64,000 nucleotides of DNA from Diogma glabrata (Eukaryota > Arthropoda > Insecta > Diptera > Cylindrotomidae): NCBI GenBank assembly GCA_963693315.1, contig OY856188.1:806001-870000 (forward strand), written 5' to 3'. Below, one piece after another: positions 10,443 through 22,315 of the stretch; the stretch's first letter is position 1; every line of letters starts with the position of its first letter. The position numbers were made by a program, and so were the translations under genes. The notes beneath the pieces are model-generated. The model did not search any database. It was not told the DNA's origin and saw nothing but the letters and a program-made list of their open reading frames with translations.

Positions 10443-12412
10443 ATGAAACCTCTTCAATTTGTTAGTATTTTTATCACTGTGGTTATTATAAAAATTACAT
10501 CCGCCAATGTAATACAAGATGGTATCGGCGTAAAAAGCGAAATGTTACAAGATAGATTTCGATCAACATTCGAAATTATAACTAATACAGTTGAGTATCA
10601 AGCAAACAATCAGCTGATAACAATAGAAGATTTGTTGGAGAAAAACGAATCAGAGAAAAGAGATAATGATAATCGCGATCTACTTCTATATACTCTCGGA
10701 CAGAGAGAATATGGTATGTCATTCTAATAAATCATTTTTATCAAAGTTTATAATTTTTGAAGTTTTAGTTTAGAAGTGCGAACAAACTAACTGTACTTAC
10801 GGATAGGGTCATATCCAGGTCAAACATCCAAATAGAAAAACCCTGGTTAAACATTCCAATTCAAACCAATTGAAAAAAATTAATTGGATTAATCGGAATT
10901 CTGCATTGGGAATTTTCAATTAAATCCTATTCAAAAAAATCTATTTCCAATACAATCCTATTCATTCCTGTTAAATATCTCTATTTTGTTTTTCAACTGG
11001 AATCTATAGGAAATGTATATAAATAGGAATTAATTGGAAATTTCCATTGCAGAATTCCGATTAAGCCTATTCATTCCTATTAAATCTTTTCCAATTAAAT
11101 CCTGTTAAATTTATAAGATTGTTTAATTTTTTTGTAAGTTCCTTTTTCCTATTGAATCTCTTAATTTCCGATTGAAACTCAATTGGAAATTTCCTTTAGA
11201 ATCCTGCTGAACCTCTTTTCCTGTTAAACCCCATTCATTCCGATTGAATTTTAATTGGTAGATCGAAGTCTTCCTATTAAACCAATTCAATCCGATTTAA
11301 TCCTATTGAAATTATATTGGATTAAATAGGATTCAATAGGTTTGAATTGGAATTTTTAACCAGGGAACTAATATACAACAAACAAACGAAATCATTTAAA
11401 AACGTTTTGTTCCTTTTATTAATTGTTTCATATTGATTATAATCACATTTGTGATCCGAAATTGCCTTTACAATCGTTTTTGTAAAGCATTTATTTATTG
11501 ACCACGTTTTTTTTTTTTTTCTAAAGTAGCACAAATAAAACAAGACCTTGGTTAGTTTGTAATCGCACACAAATTCCTTTTTTCATTCAAATGCCTTTGT
11601 TAATTTAGCACTAAACCAAGTTGTGCTCATGTGATTTGGTTTGAAATATATTTAATAAACCAAGTCGGGAAAAAACGAAGCAACAAACTACTACCTAGCA
11701 CGAACGCATAAAGCAGAGCAAACTGGAGCTAAAAATTTTGAATACATGTTTTCAATCGACAAACTACTACGCAAACAAATCGAAAATGAATTAAAAAATA
11801 TGGAATAAATTTCACTTAAATTTAAGAATAAGCAAACATGTACGGCTTACAATGGAATAAGTTATAGCCGTGATGATTAATCGATTCGGCTAAAATTTAA
11901 ACTAATAATTTGCTTGTTTCGTTTTTTTTAAACTGAATATGAGTCTCAAGGCTTGAAAATCCATTTAATTTAAAATACCAATCCAACTTACCAAAATATT
12001 GGTGATAATTAGTGTTGTGGAATGTGGTGTTCCATTTATTAGTAAAAACATTTTTGGGTGATTATTGAAATTTAAAAAAAAATAATCGGCGTTTTTAAAA
12101 CTTTTGTATATCCTTTAGCGTTCAAACACTTTAAATAGCGGTTTTTATTTTATAGGTGATCAACTTGTGGCACATGGCTTAGATCGTGTAACATTTCTAA
12201 GCCCACGCGATTTTCGTCAAGTTTTTGAATATCCAACATCTGGCATTGGAGCAATTTTGACGCATGTTTCAATCGTAGTAGAACAAGATAATACGTTTGG
12301 GCGAGCGTATGTTGTTGGTGGTGGTATAGGTGAACGTTATATCGCCGTTGCTGTAGAAGGCTATCAAACAACTGTATTTGGATACGAATTAAATATTTAC
12401 GGAGGTTACTAA
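10443..12412 (+). CDS. MBF2-like secreted protein, two exons (paralogue 1)
   Basis: Exon 1 is 10443-10713 and ends G|GTATGT. Exon 2 is 12156-12412 after ...TATAG. The intron is phase 1. The product has 175 residues. Residues 1 to about 21 form a signal peptide ending 'ITSA'. An acidic, Asn/Glu-rich linker follows. The MBF2 domain starts at the splice junction ('GDQLVAHGLDRV') and contains 'HVSIVVEQDN', 'AYVVGGGIGERYIAVAVEG' and the ending 'YELNIYGGY'. The family is named after a Bombyx transcriptional co-activator, yet most members carry signal peptides and are probably secreted; their role is not settled. The 1.4-kb intron holds a MITE (10841-11365). AATAAA lies at 12433. The paralogue at 20177-22315 has the same intron position and phase. 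Confidence 0.85.
10841..11365 (-). mobile_element. MITE, CCCTGGTTAAA family, copy 3 (inverted, in MBF2-1 intron)
   Basis: The ends are CCCTGGTTAAACATTCC and the complementary AATTTTTAACCAGGG. The interior is the reverse complement of copy 1. It lies wholly inside the intron, between the donor at 10714 and the acceptor at 12155, and adds no coding sequence. Confidence 0.8.
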
Positions 12413-12978
12413 TAACATACTCTATTATAAGGAATAAAATATTGTACAAACATTTAAGTAAGTTGTTCTGGACAATTCTTAAAAAAATTGGGTTTTAACG
12501 AATTTTACTTATTTAGATACACGTTTTTAATACATTTAACTAATAAAAAAATAACGCTAATTTCTTGTTAACTAAGTTGTTTATATTAAATTTTGATATT
12601 TTTTCTTTAGTTTAGCAGAAATCGCATTAAATTTTATTTATTGAAATCAATGTTGGTCCACATCACATATTAGAATCGTCCGTATATCGTCCCAATTTGA
12701 CGATGTGTGAACCAGTAAAAACAAATAATGTCTATCATTATTTTTATGAGATAGAACTAGGTAGCTAGCTTTGGACAAACATCTTAAAGGGTAAAACTGA
12801 GAAAATCTTCAGAAGGGTTTGCAGTGAGATAATATAAATTAATAAAAATTATTTTTACACAAGCGAGGCAAATTTGATTAAAAATAGTATAAATTTAAAA
12901 ACACTTCCTAAAACACGATGATTTGACTCATATATTCCTATACCATAATTATTTCTAAAGAGTTATATCAATAAATTA
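12413..12978. other. 3' flank of MBF2-1; AATAAA at 12433, otherwise nothing recognised
   Basis: A polyadenylation signal AATAAA occurs at 12433-12438, about 20 bases after the stop codon. The rest of this stretch of about 550 bases is AT-rich and shows no repeat or coding homology that I can recognise. Confidence 0.55.
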
Positions 12979-13820
12979 GAGCAATTCCACGTCACCGCAA
13001 CATCGATGTTCCCGACCCCCTCTGATTTTGATGAAATTTCATACACAGATAGCCAATGACAAAAAAATAATTTCTTTCGAAAAATGAAATTTCGCTCTGG
13101 GGATGACACAGGGTGGTTTTACGGGTTGGCGAAACATTAGTATCTTTGGCTACCGATTGCTAACGATTGACTAAACCGATTTAAGTCATTTATAGCTCAT
13201 TAGAAAGGTAATTGATAGACCTTATAAAAAAAATTACTTAAAATGTTGTAGTAATTTCTTAAAACTGTCTTAAACTTAAATAATATTTTCAAGACTGCGC
13301 TGTTAAGGGTACCCTCACTTTTACCACATTTTTTTCCAGAAAAAAAAATGTTTAATTAATCCTTAATCTAAATCGATAGTTTCCCAATGGCATGATTTCT
13401 CGTTTTGAAAATAAAATTCTTACAAAACTTTAATTTTCGTTTTTCAATTTTTTTTTTAAAACAATGCAGTCTATTTAACTAAAACCACCTGAATTCTTGT
13501 TTTATAGAAATTTAATTATTTCAAAGATACAAGTTAAGTATTTGAGGGTGTGGATGCATTTCACATAATTTACCTTTTCTCTCATTTCTACCTGTCGGAA
13601 ATTAATTATAAATGAATCTACCTGATATATATTAAAACTCATGCTGCGAAGTAAATAGTGAGAAAAATTATGTGAAATAAAATGCATGTTGTATAGAATT
13701 CATATAATAAATAACTTTTTATTTTTATTCTAAGTTATGTAATAAAAACAATATACATTTATTAATAATAAAAAACAATATAAAAGAAATTAAAAATATA
13801 AAATAAATTTACATTGCATA

Positions 13821-14336
13821 TTAACGGTTTATCTTAAAAATCCTAGTTTTAGCTGAATTAGAATATATTTTTGTGAGCAATGTCTTTTCATCTTTGGGTA
13901 TAAACGCATGAAATGATTGTGTACCTTTTACAGTTACAGCCTCTCTGCGTCTTGCTTCTAGCCGTAACTTCATTGCTGTATAATAATTTTTACTGGTATA
14001 TGCGAAATTTATTGTTGATTGCCATTTTGTTGCCCATTCATAAAGATCCATAGGGGTTTGAATAATATCATTGTTAGACAAACTATATCGATAAGCACCA
14101 CGTTTCAATGTATCTCCTATTCCATTACACGGTTCTTTTCCATCAGTGGTAGCGTAGAAGTGCCACTCTGCGTCTATATTTAAATCTGATTTGTGGTAGC
14201 ATAAATTTATAAAATTATATTTATTTTTATACTGAGATCCCGCACCATCAGTCATATAGATCATATACGCACCATCAGTCATATAGACTATTTTTTCACT
14301 AGGATGTTCTATTTTATCTTTTATTAAATCAATCAT
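13821..14336 (-). pseudogene. Transposase C-terminal region (SDG..SQFKN type)
   Basis: The 171-codon frame carries 'MTDGAGSQYKNKY', then 'EWHFYATTDGKEPCNGIGDTLKR'. This corresponds to a pattern I know from many uncharacterised arthropod transposon proteins: SDG..SQFKN followed by FATSHGKG.VDG.GG..KR. Several key positions are changed here (HGKG to DGKE, VDG to CNG), and the TDG block is present twice through a short tandem duplication at about 14235-14290. The copy is therefore probably inactive. The related fragment at about 60120-60748 keeps HGKGSVDGIGG. The acidic residues are candidate catalytic residues, by inference only. Confidence 0.6.
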
Positions 14337-14796
14337 TTTTTATATGAATAGATACCCTGCCATACTATCATGTTCAGTTATATCAGAGATAATGACAAAA
14401 CTTAAGTGATCGATAGACTAGTAGGTGAATTGTAATATATGACTAGTAGGTGAATTATAATATATCAAAAATGGGTGCATCGTAGCTTGTGAATTATTCC
14501 AATGATAACTCTGCACAGAATCTTGAATGAAAAAAGAGTAATTTTCCCAAAAATCACCAAGTATTAAGCACTCTCCCACTTTCAAGTTTGATTTTGTGTT
14601 TTCCAAATACATGAACTGTTGTTGTGCAACAAAATGGTGAGGTATTAATAATTTTAGCCTGTGTGTTAATTTATGTATAAATTTACGTATTTCAATTGCA
14701 TTTTTATTTCATCAGAAGAATCAAGAGTCTCACCAATTTATTTTGTATGTTTCTACCCAGTTGCTCCGATTTATCCTTTTCAAAAAAAAAAAAAAA

Positions 14797-15397
14797 AAAA
14801 AAATTTTTCACTCCATACCAATTGCTCCATGTTTATAAGTCCTATATTCGTCCCTGTATGGAGTACTGCTGTCAAGTTTGGGGTGCTGCCTCTGTTTCCA
14901 TCTTGGCCCTCTTGGACTCTGTTCAAAAGCGAGCTATACGAATTGTAGGTGATCGAACTTTGACATCACAACTTGATTCCCTACAACATCGTCGCACTGT
15001 TGCTGACCTCGTTGTTTTTTACAAATATCGTCATCAGCAGTGCTCAGATGAAATCAGCGGCATCATGCCTCAAACTTATTCTTACCCCCGTTCCACTCGG
15101 CAATCGGCTGCCGCAACCAGTGAAACGGTAAAGATCCCGCGCTGTCATACTGGCAGATCGCAGAGAGACTTCTTTGTCCGAACTGCGTACAAATGGAATA
15201 GTTTGCCGGAACACTTAGTCTCAGGTGGTTTCAACCCACAGATGTTTAAAAAAAGCGTTAATCTACACCTCAGAACGCCAGTTGTTGTGGGACCCAGGTC
15301 TAGACCTAGGTCTTAAAAGGTATTTATGTGTTGTTGTGACACATATTCTAAACCCTATTACACAACACATTTTATTAAAAAAAAAAAAAAAAAACTT
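14797..15397 (+). mobile_element. 5'-truncated non-LTR retrotransposon tail (family A) with poly(A)
   Basis: An RT C-terminal region ('[17 protein letters not shown]', '[19 protein letters not shown]', 'FFVRTAYKWNSLPEHL') ends in a stop at about 15314, a short 3' UTR and an 18-A tail (about 15380-15397). Its first 330 bases are nearly identical to 54130-54460 on the other strand, so both belong to one young family. It carries the true 3' end that the longer copy lacks. It splits the transposase of the host transposon. An A run at 14782-14802 marks the left junction. Confidence 0.85.
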
Positions 15398-15503
15398 CGA
15401 CATAACCGCTTTCGATTAATAGAAGAAATTTGATTAGCTACAAATGGCACAATATGTTCATTTATGCGATTAATTAGCTTATCACGTTCCATATTAACTA
15501 TCG

Positions 15504-15800
15504 TTAGTGATGAAATAATATCTCGTAAAACGCTTGGTCCGCGATAGGCTGTTGCTGTACCTCCAATATTTCATCACTCGAACTTGATTCTGCATCACCT
15601 GTCTTTTCAGCTTCAATACCTCCAGTGGAACTGATCATTAGGAGACGAATTCTACAAGACGAACAAATTCGCATTCGCATATGAATATCAAACACACAAT
15701 TTATCGAATGTAATTTATTCTGAATTTCAGGTTTAAGATTTCGTAAAGTTTTTGAATACTTGCCGATACCAAATGGTTTTATACAATGATATTTACTCAT
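15504..15800 (-). pseudogene. Transposase N-terminal fragment with Cys cluster
   Basis: The frame of 98 codons starts 'MSKYHCIKPFG' and later reads 'MRICSSCRIRL'. A C..PF opening followed by a C..C pair is how the N-terminus of this transposase family often looks, perhaps a zinc-binding DNA-recognition module. The tail is acidic and Ser-rich. It lies within the inverted repeats of 12979-16682 and in the right order upstream of the C-terminal piece. Confidence 0.5.
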
Positions 15801-16689
15801 GTTTTTAAAGAAATTTATTTTAACTATAATACGCTTTAAAACTTCTTTGCTAACACGACACTAATATTTTTTAACAAGATTGACAAATGAATTTAGTAAT
15901 GATGCTGTACGATCAAAATATCTCTAAAGACTATTCTTTTCATTACTGTGCTCTCATTTTATGACAGACATTATCATTAATATGTAATTAAATTGCGGTA
16001 CTCGATTAGTTAATGCATATTAACATATTAACAATATTAGCATAATTTCCGACAGGTGGAAATGGGAGAAAAGGTAAATTATGTGAAAAGCATCCACACC
16101 CTCAAATACTTAACTTGTATTCTTAAAATAATTAAATGGTCAATAAATTTCTATAAAACAAGAATTCAGGTGGTTTTATTTAAATAGACTGTATTGTTTC
16201 AAAAAAAAATTTGAAAAACGGAAATTAAAATTTTGTAAGAATTTTATTTTCAAAATGAGAAATCATGCCATTGGGAGACTTTCGATTTAGATTAAGAATT
16301 AATTAAGCATTTTTTTTCTGGAAAAACAAATGTGGTAAAAGTTAGGGTACCCTCAACAGCGCCATCTTTGAAAATATTATTTAAGTTTAAGACAGTTTTA
16401 ATAAATTACTACAAAATTTTAAGTAATTTTTTTTATAAGTTCTATAATTACCTTTCTAATGAGCTATAAATGACTTAATTCGGTTTAGTCAATCGTTAGC
16501 AATTGATAGCCAAAGATACTAATGTTTCGTCAACCCGTAAAACTTTGCCGCCACTCTGTGTCACCCAGAGCGAAATTTCATTTTTCGAAAGAAATAGTAT
16601 TGTTATTTTATCATTGGCTATCGACTATCTGTGTATAAAATTTACACAGAACAAATGCTGTTGCGGTGACGTAGAATTGCTCAAATAGA

Positions 16690-19065
16690 GCAGCATTAAA
16701 TAAATAAATTAGAATGCAAGCAAAATACAGGTTTGCTACTTTACAAGATTATCTACGAGTGTATCAAACCCATTTCCATTAAATTTTGATTTGTACGATC
16801 TGGAACAAAGAGAATTTGGGAGTCAAGGTTGAAAATCAAAAGAATGCTACAGTCGGAACTCGGAAATGACCACCGAAATCAAACAACGAATGGTTTGACG
16901 ACGATTGTGAACATAAACAAAAACGGCGAGAAAAAAGGTTAACAACCCGACGCTCCCAAACTGATTATCTCTAGAAAAGCTTCAGCAAAACTTCTACGGA
17001 AGAAACGCGAACACATAAAGAGCTGTATCGAAAACATCAACAAACATGCGGCTAATGAAAATTCGAAAGAGTGATTTGCTAATACGTGGAGACTGACAAA
17101 AATTTCCTCCCAAGTTTCATAGCCATCGAAAATAGAAGCAACGAATTTATAGTAGAATTTTTTGCCAGCGAACACGAAATTTGTTTGTTTTGCGCATCTG
17201 ATATGCACATGCGCGAATATTCAGTGTCTCGATTAAAATATTAAAAAAAACTGTTGGGGTCCCATTGAAATGGACCAAAAAACGCATAAAATTAATAAAT
17301 TGCTATTGAAATTCAAACAATTATAATAGAAAACCAAAAACTAGTAAAAATATTAATGATTTTGTAGGCAATATAACAAAATTTTGGTAATTGAAAATAA
17401 TTATAATAAAAATAACGACAGCTATGTAAACAAATATCACAACAAACACATGGTACGAACTAGGAGTAGAAACCTAACTAATATAATTGTTTTGAAAACA
17501 AATTTATCCCAAAAAAATAATGCATCTCTGTTTTACTTTTTGTCTCATCTATTATCTCTTGCCGCATCCTATCTGTCAAAAATTTCGCTGGTAAAAAAAT
17601 TTTACTATACAACAAATGAACGTGATGTGCTGGCACTTGGCAGTATGGCGATCCCACTTTCAACACCTACTGAATAGGACGAATGAAGTTCATCCTATTC
17701 TAGCTATTACTCCGTCAAGTGAGACGATTTTTGTCCCTTTCCCAACAATAGAAAGAGTGGAAGCTGCCATAAAAAACAGAAAAATGGCAAATCACCAGGT
17801 ATCAATGGAATCCCGCAGAACTATTTTAAAATGGAGAAGTAGCTCTTGACCTTGTCTCACGTATATGCGATCTAATTTTTGCAATCTAGGACCAAGAAGA
17901 ACTACCTGTTGAATAGAAAAATCGCATTGCTGAAAACTGCATATAAAGTACTAAGTAAAGTCGTACTTGCTCGGCTAATTTCGTTCGCCAAATCTATCAT
18001 CGGTGACTATCAGTGTGGTTTTCGTCCCAAACGTTCAACCACAGATCAATGTTTGACCTTATGAATGATTATGGAAGTTCAGGATTAGCATCCACCAGCT
18101 CTACGTTGATTTCAAGCCAGCATATGATAGTATCATTAGCAACAACATTTGGTCCGCGCTCATATGCCTTGGTATCCCAGAGGAATTTATTTTTCTGTGT
18201 AAACTCACAACATCGGGCTTAAATTGTAGAATATTAATCGAGGTATCAGTTTCTGATCCTTTTGATATAACATCAAGTGTTCGACAAGGTGATGCAGTCG
18301 TACCCGTATTTAATTTAGCGTTTGAGTACGTGATAAGAAAAAACCGAATCGAGGCACAAACTGCTTCTTTAACAAATCTGGTCAAACTCTTGGCTATTCA
18401 GATAATATTGCGCTCCTCAGACGTACAACAAGGGATATTAAGGATAGTCTCTCACAGCGTGAAAAAAATGCTAAACGACTTGGATTATGCATCAACATCG
18501 GCAAAACTAAGCTTTTAACAACATCCAGGAACATATATCCCGGCAATCTGGATACTGGCGACTATGAATAAGACCGCGTGGAAAACTGCAAATACCTCGA
18601 GTCCGATATCATCATCAAATGACATGCAAACAAATATCAAAGCCCGTGTCACTGCCGCATACAGAGTTTTCTACATATACTCCAAAATTCTGATTCATTA
18701 ATCTGACCTGTGCTTACATTTGGAAGTGAAAGCTGGACACTGACTTCGGCCGATTGTAGAATTATATCAACACTCGAGAGGAAGGTCATACAAACAATTT
18801 ATGATACATGTAAAGTTGCAGAAAATCAGTATAGAATCCGAATGAATCATGAAATCCTCCATTAGATTATAGAATGATAAAAAATGAGTCCCAACAACAA
18901 CCTGGTGTTCATATAACAGAGAAAGACCAGACAACGCTGGCGTGATAACAACATCCAAGACCTTCGTGATATAGGATGTTGAAACTGGAGTCAAGTAGTC
19001 ATGGAACGAGAAGAATGAAAGCTGATTGCACAGACGGCAAAATCTTTTCATGGGATGTAAACGCC
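16690..19065 (+). pseudogene. RTE-like non-LTR retrotransposon remnant (linker, RT, C-terminus)
   Basis: Fragments in shifting frames follow the order of an RTE-type protein. They are 'NEWFDDDCEH' with a basic stretch (about 16890), 'HFQHLLNRTNEVHPI' (about 17660), 'YQCGFRPKRSTTDQ' (RT finger, about 18010), 'LYVDFKPAYDSI' (motif A, about 18100), 'SVRQGDAVVPVFNLAFEYV' (motif B, about 18275), and a C-terminal 'FGSESWTLTSAD...LERKV' with 'RQRWRDNNIQDLRDIG' (about 18720-19010). Many frameshifts and stops are present, and the ADD of motif C is not seen. A MITE (17150-17607) is nested in it. It starts right after the inverted repeat of the previous transposon. Confidence 0.75.
17150..17607. mobile_element. 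MITE with about 23-bp inverted ends and TA duplication (copy 1)
   Basis: The left end is TAGTAGAATTTTTTGCCAGC and the right end the complement of TAGTAAAATTTTTTTACCAGC. TA flanks both sides (17148-17149, 17608-17609), as for Tc1/mariner-type insertions. A second copy lies at 47649-48105. The RTE reading is interrupted exactly here, so the insertion is younger than the RTE remnant. Confidence 0.8.
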
Positions 19066-19328
19066 AGAGAGGGTGTAATATTTAAACATTTTTTGTTCAT
19101 ATCAACATTTATAAAAATCTAACCTCATTTCCAAACCTTGTTGAGCCACATGCACCATTATCATTTTTTGAATCAATTTCATCAATTCTTTATGAATTAA
19201 AATTATTTGATACCAGAATACTGTGAAATTTAGTTAATTGGAATCGTATGTTGAAATATTATTTTTTATCCACCATTTGTGGTGGCCGCTACGACCAATG
19301 ACCATCTTTTATTTATTAATAGTAGTTT

Positions 19329-19452
19329 ATGTAACAAGTACGCAAAATATGGTTTTAGCAGACGAATCGTAATGTTTCCGGACGAGGCGCTAGCCGAGTC
19401 TGTAATATGAAGATGAGTCTGCTAAAGCCATTTGCGTACGTGTTGCATACAA
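19329..19452. repeat. Hairpin with 16-bp palindromic core CGAGGCGCTAGCCGAG (copy 1)
   Basis: The arms read 'GTACGCAAA...TTTTAGCAGAC' and their complement. They meet at CGAGGCGCTAGCCGAG (19383-19398). The same core, in a hairpin with different arms, is at 28637-28652. A second small GC-rich inverted pair ('GCCGCTAAAATACAATTTTGCGG' region, about 19645-19670) follows, and both may be parts of one element ending near 19735. Confidence 0.65.
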
Positions 19453-20094
19453 CGTTTTTTGTATTAGCTCTTAGGATTTTTTTTTCAAATTTATTGCTTA
19501 AGTTGTATTCTTGCGTACCTAAAAATTTGATTTTTGAACAAAACTTTTCAAAGCAATTGTGATTATAATTTGAAAATAATTATAATATAAAATGAAAACA
19601 AATTTTGAATCCGCTAAAGTGTTGTCATAACGACTTTGAGTACTAGGCCGCTAAAATACAATTTTGCGGACTCTAAACAGTTCTGAACGGACTCTAAAAG
19701 TAATCATTTTTCGGAGCTAATACTAAAAAAATATTTATGTATTTCGCAAAATACCTGATATTGTTATCTCACAGCTATTATGCTCAAAAGAGCCTTTCTT
19801 GCGCAGCTTAGAAAAGTGCAAACCAATTTAAATGTAAGTTTTGAAAATTGTAAATCGAAACGAATCCATAAAGACCCTCCTTCCCATTTAAAATGAGAAT
19901 TCATGGTTTACGGTAGATAAAAAGCGTTTATTAGTGTTTAATAATGTTACTGTCCCGTTACTGATATTATTATTTCATATAATAGGAGTTATCACCGTTG
20001 ATAAAATGGTATTTAATTTTTTCGACATAGAAAATTAAAATTAGTCATAAGACAGGTAACATTGCAAAAACGGGCGATATATTTTATATAAATT

Positions 20095-20102
20095 ACGCAA
20101 CA
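20095..20102 (+). promoter_or_regulatory. Possible TATA box of MBF2-2
   Basis: TATATAAA lies about 75 bases before the ATG at 20177. The spacing allows a 5' UTR of about 45 bases. Confidence 0.35.
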
Positions 20103-20176
20103 GACAATTGTTATTACTAGAAACGTTGGTACACAATAAAAAAATAGTACATCAAATTTGAATTAAACGAATAAAA

Positions 20177-22315
20177 ATGAAGTCTTTTCAAATAGTTAGT
20201 GTTTTTTTCTTTTTGATTATTATACAGTTATCATTCTCTCAAGAAATAGACTTAGAATGTGCTTCACCCCTACTACAAAATATCACAACAGAGTGGGAAT
20301 TTATAACGGATCCAGATCAACATCAAGCTTTTATTGCTGAATCAGGATATGAATTTTTAACAGCCAGTGAAACAGACATTGATGAAGAATTTCAAATAAC
20401 TCATTTTACACATGGAGAACGAGTATATGGTAAGTTAATATGGTTTATACGAGGAATAATAAGGTAAAATTATTATATCTTTCCTTGCAACGTAATTTTT
20501 TTTTTATTAATTAGTTAGACATGTTTAGCACACAAAATATGAAATATTCATTATTCAGACTCTTTGAATATCCGAAGATACCATGTCAACTATTAAGGAA
20601 GGAGATGAGGAAAATGGAAGGAATGGGGATATAGGGATAACTATACTAATTGTTTTAAATGATGATGGACATTTCCTTTAAATGCCTGAGGGGAAAATTC
20701 ATCAGGAAATACAGAGGGAGGCATTGAGTTCCACAATTTGGCCACTCTATTAAAATAGTCGCTCTGAAAGGACACAGTTCTACAACGAGGTATTTGTACA
20801 ACAAATGGATGGGACAACTCGGCAGCTCTTGTTTGTCGATTATACTGCGCACACGATGGAAGGATATTTTGAATTTCCTTAGAGGAGAATTCGCTAAAGT
20901 TATATTTATAGTAGATTGACAATTCAGCCACATTTCTTCTATGCAGGAGTGAATCAAGCTGGTCCTTTAGTTCGGTGTTACCAATCAACCGTATTACTTT
21001 TCTCTGTACAGAGTCTAGACATTTTATTGTTGACTGACGAAAAACTGACGAAAAACCAAAAACTTGTATATTAACCTGATAAGTTGGCACTGAGCAGAAC
21101 CTAGAAATTTAATAGTTACACTATAGTTGACTGATAAGCACCTCACCATACATGACAACAGGGTTATACGAAGACGGATAAATGAATTATAGAACAAACA
21201 ATATGTTCGCAATTGTATTTCTTGCATCAGTTTAAGAATTGTAATTTTTGCTTTCCTCCTTTAACGAAGCTAAATACATGTTAGTTCCATTTCATATTAT
21301 TTTTAATATGCATCCCAAAAAAATCTAACTGATTCAACCACATACAATTCGACTTGGTTTATTTAAATAGGAAAGTTTTTACGCCGTCCCATCCGTGAAA
21401 GACGGCATAATTTAATTTTAATTGGAATAAATTAAATAAGATTACATTCCCTCCATTCAGTTATATACTCCGGTCCACATTGGTAAAATTAATTAAAAAT
21501 TATCAATCAATAGCTGATAAACGAAATCGATATCTAGAATATATGCATAAACCTAGAATATTGTCATAAGCGAAACGGTATAAAGGGTGCAGCTTAGAAA
21601 CAAGTAAATCATTTATGTACAGAAAAAACAAGTTGGAGAAAGTGTAGCCTTGAGGAACACTAGCATAGAATGAGAAAATTTTATAAGTACATAATACCAT
21701 CTAGATTTACATGAAATTGGTGGCCTGAAGCCAAGAAACAGTAAGATTATATGGGATATACGATTTAATTTAGTTATAAGATTTCTATTCCAGACTTTAA
21801 CAAATGTTTTGAAATATCAAGAAAAATTCTGAATGATATTACACTATTTATATTTCTGTTAAAGCCGCTCACAGCTAACTTTGTATATAAAATGCAGAAG
21901 CATCCCAGAAAAAGCAGAAATAATTACAGAGACCCGAAGAGATTTCTACAGATCTCGATGGATCAACATTTGAGCTAAAAACTGATCGCTTTCTTAAAAA
22001 ATTATTTTAGTAAAATACTTAATCAATATTTTAATGACTTTTTTTATTGTTACAGGTGATATATGTATTGGAAGAGGAGTTGAACGTATATTTTACTATA
22101 ACACCGTTGATATTACTTACTTTATAACGTTTCCAGAAGGTGATAATAGAGGCATTATAACGGCGTTTGTCCTTCAATTAGAAACATCGATTGGTGCGTA
22201 TGGTGAAGTTTTTATTAAAAGTGGAGGTAGAGGTAAAAATTACGTTGTAGTTGGTATAAACGCCTTTAACACTAATTTACTTGGATTTAGATTTCTAGTT
22301 TATGGATTTCCATAA
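20177..22315 (+). CDS. MBF2-like secreted protein, two exons (paralogue 2)
   Basis: Exon 1 is 20177-20429 (donor GTAAGT). Exon 2 is 22056-22315 (acceptor ...TTACAG). The intron is phase 1 and falls, as in paralogue 1, just before the Gly-Asp that opens the MBF2 domain. The product has 170 residues. A signal peptide covers residues 1 to about 21 ('IIIQLSFSQ'). An acidic linker leads to 'FTHGERVYG|DICIGRGVERIF', then 'ITAFVLQLETSIGAYGEVFIKSGGRG', 'YVVVGINAF' and the ending 'FRFLVYGFP'. Identity with paralogue 1 is low outside the Gly and hydrophobic positions, so the duplication is old. The 1.6-kb intron contains an antisense retroelement remnant (20497-21830). A role outside the cell is inferred from the signal peptide. 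The function is not known. Confidence 0.85.
20497..21830 (-). pseudogene. Decayed non-LTR retrotransposon in the MBF2-2 intron
   Basis: On the minus strand, from right to left, come 'VPQGYTFSNLFFLYINDLL' (RT motif B), 'YRFAYDNILGL' (motif C with ADD changed to YDN), then 'LDSVQRKVIRLIGNTE', 'LDSLLHRRNVAELSIYYKY' and 'FNRVAKLWNSMPPSVFPDEFSPQ', which close the protein. A poly(T) at about 20498 is its A tail. 'GAATATCCGAAGATACCATG' in the 3' part is shared with 31785-34075 and with 63190-63250, so all three share ancestry. Many frameshifts are present. Confidence 0.75.

Larger units (their letters stand above)
12979..16682. mobile_element. DNA transposon with about 630-bp terminal inverted repeats and a broken transposase
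   Basis: The left end GAGCAATTCCACGTCACCGC is complementary to the right end GCGGTGACGTAGAATTGCTC. Similarity continues inward for about 630 bases (12979-13605 against 16041-16682), with mismatches and small gaps. Between the arms, on the minus strand, lie an N-terminal piece (15504-15800) and a C-terminal piece (13821-14336) of one transposase type. They are separated by a later retroelement tail (14797-15397). No target-site duplication is clear. The related element at 43722-46510 has TTAA duplications. Confidence 0.75.

Noticed and set aside
12150..12449. Minus-strand open frame of 99 codons
   Set aside because: It is the shadow of MBF2-1 exon 2, which has the better evidence (splice site, domain match).
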